Assembly (NCBI GenBank): GCA_900473415.1
Contig: UCLR01000033.1
Coordinates: forward strand, 5,779-47,228
Direction of reading: 5' to 3'
Length of the DNA stretch: 41,450 nt
Source: Hyphomicrobiales bacterium
GTDB lineage: Bacteria > Pseudomonadota > Alphaproteobacteria > Rhizobiales > Beijerinckiaceae
The translations under genes and the position numbers were made by a program. The notes beneath the pieces are model-generated. The model was not told where the DNA came from, made no database searches, and saw only the letters and a program-made list of their open reading frames with translations. Shown here in pieces: positions 7,771 to 16,213 of this stretch. Within the stretch, counting starts at the first letter, position 1. Each line of letters opens with the position of its first letter.

Positions 7771-8589
7771 TCAGGCGGTCTTTTGCCTGGCGCGCTTGGC
7801 TTCGGAGACCGCGATCGCATCGAGCGCATCCAGCGCCTCGGCGCCGGCATCCTTGGCCTCGATGCCATAGAGATCGGCCGCGACCTCGCGGGTCAGCGCC
7901 TGCGGCACGTCGTCGAAGACGACCTTGCCGGCGGACATGCCGATCAGGCGGTCGCAATACTTCGCCGCGATGTCGAGGTCGTGCAGGTTGCAGACCACGG
8001 TGATGCCGCTCTCGCGGTTGATGCGGAACAGCGCATCCATCACGACCTGGGTGTTGCGCGGGTCGAGCGAGGCGATCGGCTCGTCGGCCAGGATGATCTT
8101 GGGCTCCTGCACCAGCGCGCGGCCAATGGCGACGCGCTGCTGCTGGCCGCCCGACAGCGTCTCGGCGCGCTGGGCGAGGAGATGGCCCATGTCGAGGCGC
8201 TCGAGCGCCGCGATGGCCTGAATCTTGTCATCCTCGGAGAAGCTCTTGACCAGGGTCAGGGCCGCGGAGCGGTGGTTGAGCCGGCCGAGCAGCACGTTGG
8301 TCAGCACGTCGAGCCGGCCGACGAGATTGAACTGCTGGAAGATCATCGCCGTGTCGCGGCGCCAGCGGCGCAGCGCTGCGCCCTTCAGCGCCGTGACGTC
8401 CTGCTCCTCGCAGATGATGCGACCGGACGTCGGCTCGGCGAGCCGGTTCAGCATGCGCAGCAAAGTCGACTTGCCGGCGCCGGAGCGGCCGATCACGCCG
8501 ACCATCTCCCCCTTGGGGATCGCCAGCGTGACGTTGTCGACCGCGTTCTTCTCGCCGAAGCGCTTGGTCAGGCCTTCGATGCGCAGCAT
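7771..8589 (-). CDS. phnC: Phosphonate ABC transporter ATPase PhnC
   Basis: ATPase of the phosphonate importer, 272 residues from the ATG at 8589. Walker A is GRSGAGKST (about residues 34-42), the signature is [15 protein letters not shown], Walker B is [12 protein letters not shown], and the switch His is in NLHDLDIA. The signature run and the C-terminal [10 protein letters not shown] are typical of PhnC. Upstream in-frame starts at 8616 and 8640 exist but add residues not seen in the family. It is the first gene of phnCDEE, and a PHO box lies 100 bp upstream. Confidence 0.93.
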   Translation of the reverse strand: MLRIEGLTKRFGEKNAVDNVTLAIPKGEMVGVIGRSGAGKSTLLRMLNRLAEPTSGRIICEEQDVTALKGAALRRWRRDTAMIFQQFNLVGRLDVLTNVLLGRLNHRSAALTLVKSFSEDDKIQAIAALERLDMGHLLAQRAETLSGGQQQRVAIGRALVQEPKIILADEPIASLDPRNTQVVMDALFRINRESGITVVCNLHDLDIAAKYCDRLIGMSAGKVVFDDVPQALTREVAADLYGIEAKDAGAEALDALDAIAVSEAKRARQKTA

Positions 8590-8689
8590 GGGCTTTCTCG
8601 GGCACGATAGGGGCATGAACGCCGACCCACCCGGCCGCAAGGCCAGGAAGGTCAGGCGTATCGATGTCCGAGAGGGCTATCGGGCGCGG

Positions 8690-8707
8690 ATGACAGCGGC
8701 GTGACAG
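8690..8707 (-). promoter_or_regulatory. PHO box upstream of phnC
   Basis: On the minus strand the sequence reads CTGTCAC, four bases, CTGTCAT: two heptamers at the 11-bp spacing of the PhoB consensus (CTGTCAT-N4-CTGTCAT), with one base different from consensus in 14. The spacer GCCG is GC-rich rather than AT-rich. It lies 100 bp before the phnC start and reads in the right direction. PhoB activation under phosphate limitation is inferred from this match. No HutC-type octamer is found here. Confidence 0.75.
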
Positions 8708-8775
8708 TGGTCACGAGGGCGCCTGGCACGTCGGGGATATCCGCAGGCCGGCGTTTGAAGCCTCGAAACGGCCCG

Positions 8776-9456
8776 TCAGGCGGCGCGCAGGATCAGCTCG
8801 ACGCATGAGACAATATAAGCCTTGCGCTCGACGGTCGGCATGGCGACGACGCCGAGAAGGCCGCGGGCCTGATGAAATCCGCGCAACATGCCTACGAATT
8901 GTTCGGCGAGGACGTCGGCTTCGGCGGCCTCCACGGGGCGCGAGAGGCCGTCGCCGATCCGTGAGCGCTCGATCAGCAGCGTCGCGACGTCGCTGAGCAT
9001 GCGTCTCGCGCCGCCCTCCCAGGCGACCCGGCCGAGCTCCGGAAAGCGCGGGGCCGCGCTGGCGACGAGCCGGTGGAGGTCGAGCGCTTCCGGGCGCAGC
9101 ATCAGCGCCAGCGTGTCCTCGCCGAGCCGGATCAAAGTGCGGCGCAGATCCAGCGATGTTGCGCTGGGCTGCAAAGGAAACGTCAACGTTTCCGTGAGGT
9201 CGGCGCAAATCGCTTTAAAGAGGGCTTCCTTATCCGCGAAATGGCTGTAGATCGTCTGTTTGGAGACGCCGGCTCGCTGAGCGATCTGGTCCAGGCTCGC
9301 GCGCTCGAAGCCTTCCGCAAGGAAGGTCTCCGCGGCGGCGCGCGTGATGGCATGATGCTTGTCGGGGCGGGCGTGTTCGGCAGAACGCGTGGCGGCTGCT
9401 GCCGGGGCGGATTCAGGCGGGCGGGCGCCGGTGCCGGACCGGAGAGATTTCGGCAT
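8776..9456 (-). CDS. TetR/AcrR family repressor of the adjacent RND pump
   Basis: 226 residues from the ATG at 9456. The N-terminal helix-turn-helix (about residues 37-83) includes AAETFLAEGFERASLDQIAQRAGVSKQTIYSHFADKEALF in three helices, a textbook TetR recognition unit. The C-terminal half is the variable ligand and dimer domain, resembling the AefR-type group. AAGG sits 8 bases upstream of 9456, which favours this start; the frame stays open to a TTG at 9552 but that would swallow the divergent promoter. It is divergent from the efflux operon, and a palindrome lies between them, so it probably represses both itself and the pump until a pump substrate binds. The inducer is unknown. Confidence 0.88.
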   Translation of the reverse strand: MPKSLRSGTGARPPESAPAAAATRSAEHARPDKHHAITRAAAETFLAEGFERASLDQIAQRAGVSKQTIYSHFADKEALFKAICADLTETLTFPLQPSATSLDLRRTLIRLGEDTLALMLRPEALDLHRLVASAAPRFPELGRVAWEGGARRMLSDVATLLIERSRIGDGLSRPVEAAEADVLAEQFVGMLRGFHQARGLLGVVAMPTVERKAYIVSCVELILRAA

Positions 9457-9552
9457 GCGTTTTGCCTTGGTGGTTGGCAGGTCGGTGATTGGGGTCGCCG
9501 GATGTCGGCGGGGGGTATCAGCGATGCTTCCGCCCATCTGGCCACTTATCAA

Positions 9553-9602
9553 ACTGGACCGTCTAGTCTAAGATAAGCGTGCGGCATCGGAGCGTCTAGT
9601 CT
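9553..9602. promoter_or_regulatory. Probable TetR operator before the RND operon
   Basis: A 15-bp imperfect palindrome ACTGGACCGTCTAGT (9553-9567; ACT-n-GAC-n-GTC-n-AGT) is followed by a decamer CGTCTAGTCT that occurs twice in direct orientation (9560-9569 and 9593-9602), the second copy ending one base before the adaptor start codon. The position between divergent regulator and pump genes is that expected of a TetR operator. Binding is inferred. Confidence 0.6.
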
Positions 9603-9603
9603 T

Positions 9604-10686
9604 ATGAAGCGGTTTGTCCTTCTCGTCCTGCTCGCCGCCCTGGGCGGCGGCGGATATTACGCATACCGCCAGCAGCACTCCGCCGGCCAGGAAGCCCAGG
9701 CCAGCGCGGTCGCTCAGCCGCGCGCCGCGGTTCCGGTCGAAGTCGCCAATGTCGAGCTCATGACCGTCCGAGAGGAGGTCGAGGCGCTCGGCACGCTCGC
9801 CGCTGACGAGATGGTGGTGATCGCCCCCGAAATCGCGGGCCGCGTCATCGAACTCGGCTTCAAGGAAGGCGAGTCCGTCCGGAAGGGGCAGGAACTGGTC
9901 AAGCTCGACACCGCGATCCTCTCCGCCGAGCTGAAGCAGGCGCTGGCCGATCTCGGCCTCGCCCGTGACACGCATGAGCGCCTGCGCTCGCTGGTCTCGC
10001 GCGGTTCGGGCACGCAGGTCTCGCTGGACGAGGCCATCGCCAAGCTGGCCTCCAGCGAGGCGCGCGTCGAACTCGCCAAGGCCAAGCTCGCCCAGTCGAC
10101 CATCGTTGCGCCGTTCAACGGCGTCGTCGGCCTGCGCTCGGTCGGCGTCGGTGACTATGTCGCCGTCGGCAAGCCGCTCATCACGCTCACCAATATCGAC
10201 CCGATCAAGATCGACTTCCGGGTGCCCGAGATCTTCCTCAGCCGCCTGAAGGTCGGTCAGCCGGTGTCGATGAAGGTCGATGCCGTGCCGGATCGTTCCT
10301 TCAGCGGCCAGACCTATGCAATCGACCCGGTCGTCGACATCAACGGCCGGGCGATCCGCCTGCGCGCCGCCATTCCCAATGCCGAGCTGATCCTGAAACC
10401 CGGCCTCTTCGCCCGCCTCAACATCACCGTGGACCATCGCGACAACGCGATCGTCATCCCCGAGATGGCGGTGGTTCCCGACGGTATGGGCAAGATGGTC
10501 TATGTGGTCGAGAACGGAAAGGCCAAGCGCGTTCCCGTCGAGCTCGGCAAGCGCCTGCCGGGCAAGGTCGAAGTCCTCAGCGGGCTGACGCCGAAGATGC
10601 AGATCATCACGGCCGGCCAGATGCGCCTGCGCGATGGCAGCACGATCGCCGTCAAGGACAAGCCCGTTCAGACGAGCCAGCTCTGA
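9604..10686 (+). CDS. RND efflux periplasmic adaptor (membrane fusion protein)
   Basis: 360 residues. An N-terminal signal anchor (FVLLVLLAALGGGGYYAY) without a lipobox Cys, then a biotinyl-lipoyl-like half motif (VIAPEIAGRVIELGFKEGESVRKGQEL, about 75-102), a short alpha-hairpin (about 103-165), the second lipoyl half (IVAPFNGVVGLRSVGVGDYVAVG), beta-barrel (DFRVPEIFLSRLKVGQPV) and a membrane-proximal domain. It links the inner-membrane pump to an outer-membrane channel. The stop shares one base with the pump start (TGATG), so the two are coupled. No outer-membrane factor gene follows, so a TolC-like protein from elsewhere must be used. Substrate unknown. Confidence 0.93.
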   Translation: MKRFVLLVLLAALGGGGYYAYRQQHSAGQEAQASAVAQPRAAVPVEVANVELMTVREEVEALGTLAADEMVVIAPEIAGRVIELGFKEGESVRKGQELVKLDTAILSAELKQALADLGLARDTHERLRSLVSRGSGTQVSLDEAIAKLASSEARVELAKAKLAQSTIVAPFNGVVGLRSVGVGDYVAVGKPLITLTNIDPIKIDFRVPEIFLSRLKVGQPVSMKVDAVPDRSFSGQTYAIDPVVDINGRAIRLRAAIPNAELILKPGLFARLNITVDHRDNAIVIPEMAVVPDGMGKMVYVVENGKAKRVPVELGKRLPGKVEVLSGLTPKMQIITAGQMRLRDGSTIAVKDKPVQTSQL

Positions 10687-13600
10687 TGAGCCTTTTCGAA
10701 CTCTTCGTTCGCAGGCCCGTCCTCTCGACGGTGCTGAGCCTGCTCGTGATGCTGATCGGCATCGTCTCCTATGGTCGCCTGACGGTCCGGGAATATCCCA
10801 ACATCGACGAGCCGATCGTCACCGTGCGCACCGACTATCGCGGCGCCTCGGCCGAGATCATCGAGTCCCAGGTCACCCAGATCCTCGAAAACTCGATCGC
10901 CGGCATCGAGGGCATCGAGATCGTCTCCTCGACCAGCCGGCAAGAGCGCAGCTTCATCCAGGTCCGCTTCCGGCCCAGCGTCAACCCGGACGTCGCGGCA
11001 TCGGACGTGCGCGACCGCGTCAGCCGCGTGCGCGGTCGCCTACCGGACGAGATCGAGGAACCGGTCATCGCCAAGGTCGAGGCCGACGCCCAGCCGATCC
11101 TCTATCTCTCGTTGACCAGCTCGCGGCACAACCCGCTGGAGCTCACCGATTTCGCCGACCGCTTCGTCTCCGACCGCGTGCAGAACGTCACCGGCGTCGC
11201 CGAGGTCCGCATCCTCGGCCAGCGCACCTTCGCAATGCGCATCTGGCTCGATCGCGCCCGCATGTCGGCCTACAATGTCACGGTCCAGGAGATCGAGGCG
11301 GCGGTCAAGGCGCAGAACATCGAGATTCCCTCGGGCCGCATCGAAAGCAACGACCGCGAATTCACGGTGCTCTCCCAGACCAGCCTGACCAAGGCCGAGG
11401 AATTCAAGGAGATCATCGTCAAGGACGCCAACGGCTTCTCTGTCCGGCTGAAGGATCTCGCCCGGGTCGAGCTCGGCGCGCTCGAGGAGCGCAACGCCGC
11501 GTGGTTCAAGGGAACGCCCTCGGTGTCGATCGGCATCGTCAAGCAGGCGACGGCCAATCCGCTCGACGTCTCGGCCGGCATCAACGCCGCGCTGCCCGGC
11601 ATCATCGAGGACCTGCCGGAGGGGATGAGGATCGCGCCCTCCTATGACACCTCGATCTTCATCGACCGTTCGATCGAGGGTGTCTACCACACGATCGTCG
11701 AGGCGATCGTCCTCGTCATCCTGATCATCTTCATCTTCCTGCGCTCGCTGCGCGCGACGCTGATCCCGCTGGTGACGATCCCGGTCTCGCTGATCGGCGC
11801 CTTCTCGCTGATGTATGCCTTCGGCTTCACCGTCAACACGCTGACGCTGCTCTCGATGGTGCTCGCCATTGGCCTCGTCGTCGACGACGCCATCGTCGTG
11901 CTGGAGAACGTCCATCGCCATATCGAGGACGGCATGCAGCCGATGCCGGCGGCGATCCGCGGCATCAACGAGATCGCCTTCGCGGTGGTCGCGATGACGC
12001 TGACGCTGGTCGCGGTCTATGCGCCGATGGCGTTCTCGACCGGCCGGACCGGCAAGCTCTTCATCGAGTTCGCGTTGACGCTCGCCGGCGCGGTGCTGGT
12101 CTCCGGCTTCGTCGCGCTGACGCTGACGCCGATGATGTGCGCCAAGCTCCTGAAGCACCACGATTCCCATAGCTGGCTGTTCAACGTGATGGAGCGCGGC
12201 TTCAATGCGCTGGCGCGGGGATACCGGGCCGCACTGCGCGGCGCGCTGTCGATCCGCCCGCTCGTCGTGCTGCTCGCGCTCGGCGTCGCCTATGGCGGCT
12301 ACTACTTCTTCACCCATCTGCGCTCCGAGCTCGCGCCGGTCGAGGATCGCGGCACGATCTCGATCGTCGGCGTCGCGCCGGAAGGGGCGACGCTCAAGTT
12401 CACCGCCGAGTATGCGCGCCGGGTCGAACAGCTCTTCGCCAAGATCCCGGAGGTCGACGCCTATCTGGTCATCGCCGGCTTCCCCGACGTGACGCGCGCC
12501 GTCGGCTTCGCCCGGCTGAAGCCCTGGGAAGCGCGGCACCGCAAGCAGCAGGATCTTGTCGCGGATATCAACAAGGAGCTGGCGCAGGTCCCGGGCATCC
12601 GGCTCTTCGCCATCAATCCCCCCTCGCTCGGGGCGGGCACCAACAACAGCAAGCCGGTCGAGTTCGTGCTGCGCTCCTCGGAGCCCTACGAGCAGATCAA
12701 GAAATATGTCGACCAGCTCATCACCGAGGTCTCGAATTCGCCGGCCCTGAACAATGTCGAGACCAACCTCATCCTCGACAAGCCACAGATCAAGGTGACC
12801 ATCGACCGGCAGCGCGCCGCCGACCTGGGCGTCGGGGTCGATATCATCGGCCGCACGATGGAGACGCTGCTCGGCGGGCGCCAGGTCACGCGCTTCAACC
12901 AGAACAGCAAGCAGTACGACGTGATGCTCCAGGTCGCCGGGGCCGAGCGCAACACGCCGCAGGCACTGCAGTCGATCTACCTGATCGGCCGCGGCGGCAC
13001 GGTGGTGCAGCTCTCGAGCCTGGTGAAGATCGAGGAGACGGTCGCGCCGAAGGAGCTGGTGCGCTTCAACCAGATGCGCTCGGCGACGATCACGGCCTTG
13101 CCGGCACCGGGTTATTCGCTCGGCGACGCGCTCAAGGTGCTGGAGGAGGCGACGGCGCGCGTGCTGCCGAACTCGGTGCAGGTCGACTATTCCGGCCAGA
13201 GCCGCGAGTTCAAGCAGTCGGGCGCGAGCATCTTCCTCATCTTCCTGCTGGCTCTCGGCTTCATCTATCTGGTGCTGGCGGCGCAGTTCGAGAGCTTCGT
13301 CGACCCGGTCGTCATCATGGTCTCGGTGCCGCTTTCGCTGACCGGCGCGCTCGCCGCGCTCTACTACACGGGCGGGACGATGAACGTGTACAGCCAGATC
13401 GGCCTGATCACGCTCGTCGGCCTGATCACCAAGCACGGCATCCTGATCCTGGAGTTCACGAACCAGCTGCGCGAGGAGGGCAAGGAGATGATCGACGCCC
13501 TCGTCGAGGCGGCCGAGCTGAGACTGCGGCCCATCCTGATGACGACGGGCGCGATGGTGCTCGGCGCGGTGCCGCTCGCCAGGGCCGCCGGCGCGGGCGC

Positions 13601-13781
13601 AGAGAGCCGCTCGCAGATCGGCTGGGTCATTGTCGGCGGCATGACCTTCGGCACGCTGCTGACGCTGTTCGTGGTCCCGGTCGCCTATAGCTATCTGGCG
13701 CGCAAGGTCCATGGCTCGCGTGGCGCGCATGAGCACGGGCACGACGAGGCGCACGGCGCCCATCCGCAGCCGGCGGAATAA
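10686..13781 (+). CDS. RND efflux pump, HAE1 type inner-membrane transporter
   Basis: 1031 residues, the usual size of a proton-driven RND exporter with 12 membrane helices and two large periplasmic loops. It begins MSLFELFVRRPVLSTVLSLLVMLIG with the expected first helix. The proton-relay aspartates are D400 and D401 in GLVVDDAIVVLENVH (helix 4) and the helix-10 lysine is K916 in GLITKHGILILEF. The periplasmic ends and the RPILMTTGAMVLGAVPLA segment are conserved. The C-terminal tail, after the last helix, is His-rich (HGSRGAHEHGHDEAHGAHPQ). Cation-type (HME) motifs are not obvious, so drugs, dyes, lipids or other hydrophobic compounds are the likely cargo. Expression is probably controlled by the divergent TetR protein. 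Confidence 0.95.
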   Translation: MSLFELFVRRPVLSTVLSLLVMLIGIVSYGRLTVREYPNIDEPIVTVRTDYRGASAEIIESQVTQILENSIAGIEGIEIVSSTSRQERSFIQVRFRPSVNPDVAASDVRDRVSRVRGRLPDEIEEPVIAKVEADAQPILYLSLTSSRHNPLELTDFADRFVSDRVQNVTGVAEVRILGQRTFAMRIWLDRARMSAYNVTVQEIEAAVKAQNIEIPSGRIESNDREFTVLSQTSLTKAEEFKEIIVKDANGFSVRLKDLARVELGALEERNAAWFKGTPSVSIGIVKQATANPLDVSAGINAALPGIIEDLPEGMRIAPSYDTSIFIDRSIEGVYHTIVEAIVLVILIIFIFLRSLRATLIPLVTIPVSLIGAFSLMYAFGFTVNTLTLLSMVLAIGLVVDDAIVVLENVHRHIEDGMQPMPAAIRGINEIAFAVVAMTLTLVAVYAPMAFSTGRTGKLFIEFALTLAGAVLVSGFVALTLTPMMCAKLLKHHDSHSWLFNVMERGFNALARGYRAALRGALSIRPLVVLLALGVAYGGYYFFTHLRSELAPVEDRGTISIVGVAPEGATLKFTAEYARRVEQLFAKIPEVDAYLVIAGFPDVTRAVGFARLKPWEARHRKQQDLVADINKELAQVPGIRLFAINPPSLGAGTNNSKPVEFVLRSSEPYEQIKKYVDQLITEVSNSPALNNVETNLILDKPQIKVTIDRQRAADLGVGVDIIGRTMETLLGGRQVTRFNQNSKQYDVMLQVAGAERNTPQALQSIYLIGRGGTVVQLSSLVKIEETVAPKELVRFNQMRSATITALPAPGYSLGDALKVLEEATARVLPNSVQVDYSGQSREFKQSGASIFLIFLLALGFIYLVLAAQFESFVDPVVIMVSVPLSLTGALAALYYTGGTMNVYSQIGLITLVGLITKHGILILEFTNQLREEGKEMIDALVEAAELRLRPILMTTGAMVLGAVPLARAAGAGAESRSQIGWVIVGGMTFGTLLTLFVVPVAYSYLARKVHGSRGAHEHGHDEAHGAHPQPAE

Positions 13782-13794
13782 GCGCCGGCTTCCT

Positions 13795-13933
13795 CCTTCT
13801 CCCCTTGGGGAGAGGGTGTCTGTGGAGCAGACCGATGAGGGGAGGGTCGCGCAAGCGGCCCTTTTCTTTTCCCGGCGCGCCGACGTCATCCGTCAGCGCT
13901 CCGCGCCGCTACCCTCTCCCCAAGCAGAGAAGG
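13795..13933. repeat. MITE-like palindromic element downstream of the RND pump and pbpC
   Basis: A 139-bp element bounded by 23-bp inverted repeats with two mismatches: 13795-13817 (starting CCTTCTCCCC) and 13911-13933 (ending AGAGAAGG). The left arm is itself a hairpin, TCTCCCC-TT-GGGGAGA (13798-13813). Inside the right end, TCATCCGTCAGCGCT followed by a CGCGC motif matches the element in pbpC (16064-16175). It fills the gap between two convergent genes and may serve as a bidirectional terminator, but no transposase or coding gene is seen in it. Confidence 0.7.
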
Positions 13934-13972
13934 AAAACCGTGGGGCGGGCCTGGACGGGGTTCTCGGTGCGA

Positions 13973-16213
13973 CTACTGCAACCGCACCGAGACGCTTTCG
14001 CTGGCACCGGTCGCGTCGATGACCGAGATCCGCATGAAGCCCTTGCCGAGCGGTCGCCAGACCGTCTCGCGCCGGCGCTGCGGCTCGGTGACGGGCGCCC
14101 CGTCCACCATCCAGACATAAGGCGGCGAGCCGCCGGCGACCTTCAGGTTGAGCTGGCTCTGGCCCTCCAGGCTCGCAGCCGAGAGGTCGATGCGGGCGCC
14201 ATCAGGTGGAAAGGCAAGCTTCAGGGCCGGCGTGGCGATGGCCGCCACTGTCTTGGGCACGTCCTGCCTGAGATGCCTCAAAGGCGGCGGCAGATGGCCG
14301 GTGCTGGAGACGATTGCGTCGGAGGGCTGCGGGAAGGGGCGCGCGTCGATGCCGAGCCGCGCGAAGGCATCGAACAGGATGGGCGCGGCTACGGCCCGGC
14401 CGACGAGGCCGGGCACCGCGCCGTTGTCGGCGCGGCCGACCCAGACGCCGATGGTGTGCTTCCTGTCGAAGCCGGCCGCCCAGGCGTCGCGATAGCCGTA
14501 GGAGGTGCCGGTCTTGTAGGCGATGCGCCCCGGTACGGCGTTGAGCGGCGGTGGGGCGCCGAGCAGCGTGTCGGCGACATACCAGGCTGCGACGGGATCG
14601 ACGAGGCGCGGCGCCGGCTCGGCCTGCGCCGCCTCGTCGCGGAAGCGTAGCGGCAGCATCTCGCCGCCCTTTGCCAACGCGACATAGGCACGCGTCAGAT
14701 CCTGCAGGGTGATGCCGAGCCCGCCGAGCCCGACGGCAAGGCCGGGCGCGCCGCCCTCCTTCGGCATGGCGAGCGCGACGCCGGCATCGCGCATCCGCGA
14801 GACGAAGCGCTGCGGCCCCAGCGCCGCCAGGAGCTCGACGGCGGGGACGTTCAGCGAAAGCTGCAGCGCCTTGCGGGCGCTGACCATGCCCTGGAAGGTC
14901 ATGTCGAAATTCTCAGGCGTGTAGATGCCGTAGCGGACCGGGCGATCCTCCAGCATCGTCTCGGGATGGGCGATGCCGTTGTCGAAGGCGAGCGCGTAGA
15001 TGAAGGGCTTCAGCGCCGAGCCCGGCGAGCGCAGCGCCCGCGTCAGGTCGAGCGAGCCGGCGCGCTCGGCCGCGAAATAATCGACGCCGCCGACCGAGGC
15101 TCGGATTTCCCCCGTCTCGTTGTCGACGGCGAGGATCGCGATCGAGACCTGGGGCGGCAGGCCTAGGCTGCTCTGGCGGGCAAGGTCTTCGAGCGAGGCC
15201 TGCAGGCGGGCGTCGAGGGTGAGCTTGTGGCTGCGCCGGGCGGGCGCCTCCGCGACCGCCTGCTCGGCGACGTGCGGGGCGAGGTTCGGGAAGGAACGGC
15301 GCGCGAGCGGGACGGGCTCGGCGCGGTTGGCCGCGATCTCGTTGGGCGTCGCGAGCCCGGCCTGTCCGGCCCGCTCCAGGACGCGCTCGCGGGCCTTGCG
15401 GGCGGCTTCCGCGAAACGGTCGGGCCGCCGTGTCTCCGGCGATTGCGGCAGCGCGACGAGGAGCGCGGCCTCAGCGGTCGAGAGCCGTTTTGGTTCCTTG
15501 CCAAAATACGCGAAGCTCGCGGCGCGCACGCCTTCGAGATTGCCGCCGAAGGGGGCGAGCGTCAGGTAGAGATCGAGGATGCGCGGCTTGTCGAAGCGCC
15601 AATCCAGCTCGACGGCGCGCACGACCTGCCGGAGCTTGGCGGCAACGCTGCGTTCGTCACGCGGTTCAAGCAGGCGCGCGACCTGCATGGTCAGCGTCGA
15701 GCCGCCGGAGACGACGCGGCCGTTGGCGAGCATCTGGCCAGCGGCGCGCAGGAGGCCGAGCGGGTCGATGCCGTGATGCTGCTCGAAGCGTTTGTCCTCA
15801 TAGGCCTTGAGCATGGCGAGGTAGCGCGGATCGACATCGTCGCTGGTGACCGGCAGCTTCCAGCGCCCGTCGGCGGTCAGGAAGGGGCGCAGCAGCTTGC
15901 CCTCGCGATCGAGCACGACGGTGGAACGGTCGGCCGCGGCCGAGAGGTCGAGCGGGGGGAGCGAGCGGACGTAGAGGGTGAGGGCCGTGCCGGCTGCGAT
16001 CGCTGAGATACCTAAAACGCTGGCGGCGATCTTCAGCTTGCGAAAGCGCGGCCGCTGCTTCCGTTCTCCCCGCGGGGGAGAAGGTGGCAGCGCGAAGCGC
16101 TGACGGATGAGGGCTGCGAGGCGGGTTGGCAAACGATCAGGCGTTGCGCCGGCCCTCTCCCCCGCGGGGAGAGGGAGCCCTGTCGCGCTCGTCTTTTCGC
16201 GCTGCGCGTCCAT
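13973..16213 (-). CDS. pbpC: Penicillin-binding protein 1C (bifunctional peptidoglycan synthase)
   Basis: 746 residues. It polymerises and crosslinks peptidoglycan in the periplasm. After a 58-residue cytoplasmic stretch and one membrane anchor (LKIAASVLGISAIAAGTALTLYV), the GT51 glycosyltransferase carries catalytic Glu139 in EDKRFEQHHG and GGSTLTMQ near 170-177. The transpeptidase has SxxK at 399-402 (SALK), SLN at 453-455 and KTG at 567-569. A C-terminal BiPBP_C domain, specific to PBP1C, follows (about 650-746). All active-site residues are intact. The ATG at 16213 shares one base with the alpha-2-macroglobulin stop (TGATG); a GTG just before it is the alternative. No ATG or GTG lies between the start and the anchor; a TTG near residue 29 has no ribosome site. 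Residues about 13-50 are encoded by a repeat element. Confidence 0.94.
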   Translation of the reverse strand: MDAQREKTSATGLPLPAGERAGATPDRLPTRLAALIRQRFALPPSPPRGERKQRPRFRKLKIAASVLGISAIAAGTALTLYVRSLPPLDLSAAADRSTVVLDREGKLLRPFLTADGRWKLPVTSDDVDPRYLAMLKAYEDKRFEQHHGIDPLGLLRAAGQMLANGRVVSGGSTLTMQVARLLEPRDERSVAAKLRQVVRAVELDWRFDKPRILDLYLTLAPFGGNLEGVRAASFAYFGKEPKRLSTAEAALLVALPQSPETRRPDRFAEAARKARERVLERAGQAGLATPNEIAANRAEPVPLARRSFPNLAPHVAEQAVAEAPARRSHKLTLDARLQASLEDLARQSSLGLPPQVSIAILAVDNETGEIRASVGGVDYFAAERAGSLDLTRALRSPGSALKPFIYALAFDNGIAHPETMLEDRPVRYGIYTPENFDMTFQGMVSARKALQLSLNVPAVELLAALGPQRFVSRMRDAGVALAMPKEGGAPGLAVGLGGLGITLQDLTRAYVALAKGGEMLPLRFRDEAAQAEPAPRLVDPVAAWYVADTLLGAPPPLNAVPGRIAYKTGTSYGYRDAWAAGFDRKHTIGVWVGRADNGAVPGLVGRAVAAPILFDAFARLGIDARPFPQPSDAIVSSTGHLPPPLRHLRQDVPKTVAAIATPALKLAFPPDGARIDLSAASLEGQSQLNLKVAGGSPPYVWMVDGAPVTEPQRRRETVWRPLGKGFMRISVIDATGASESVSVRLQ
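16064..16175. repeat. Palindromic repeat element lying in frame in pbpC
   Basis: A 112-bp element with a perfect 17-bp inverted repeat: TCTCCCCGCGGGGGAGA (16065-16081) and its exact complement (16156-16172), each arm itself a hairpin. Its internal GCGCTGACGGATGA matches the complement of the element at 13795-13933. It falls between the pbpC start and the membrane-anchor codons and is read through without a stop, giving a Pro/Arg-rich peptide (LPLPAGERAG to PPSPPRGERK). Confidence 0.75.

Noticed and set aside
9457..9552. Longer start for the TetR gene (TTG at 9552)
   Set aside because: It would place the start inside the shared promoter and add a 32-residue segment without family similarity; the ATG at 9456 has a better ribosome site.
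11040..13889. A 949-residue open frame on the minus strand
   Set aside because: Antisense shadow of the RND pump gene, with Arg/Asp-rich low-complexity sequence and no domain.
13711..14022. Small plus-strand open frames over the pump/pbpC gap
   Set aside because: They read through the palindromic element and the 3' end of pbpC and have no ribosome site or recognisable product.
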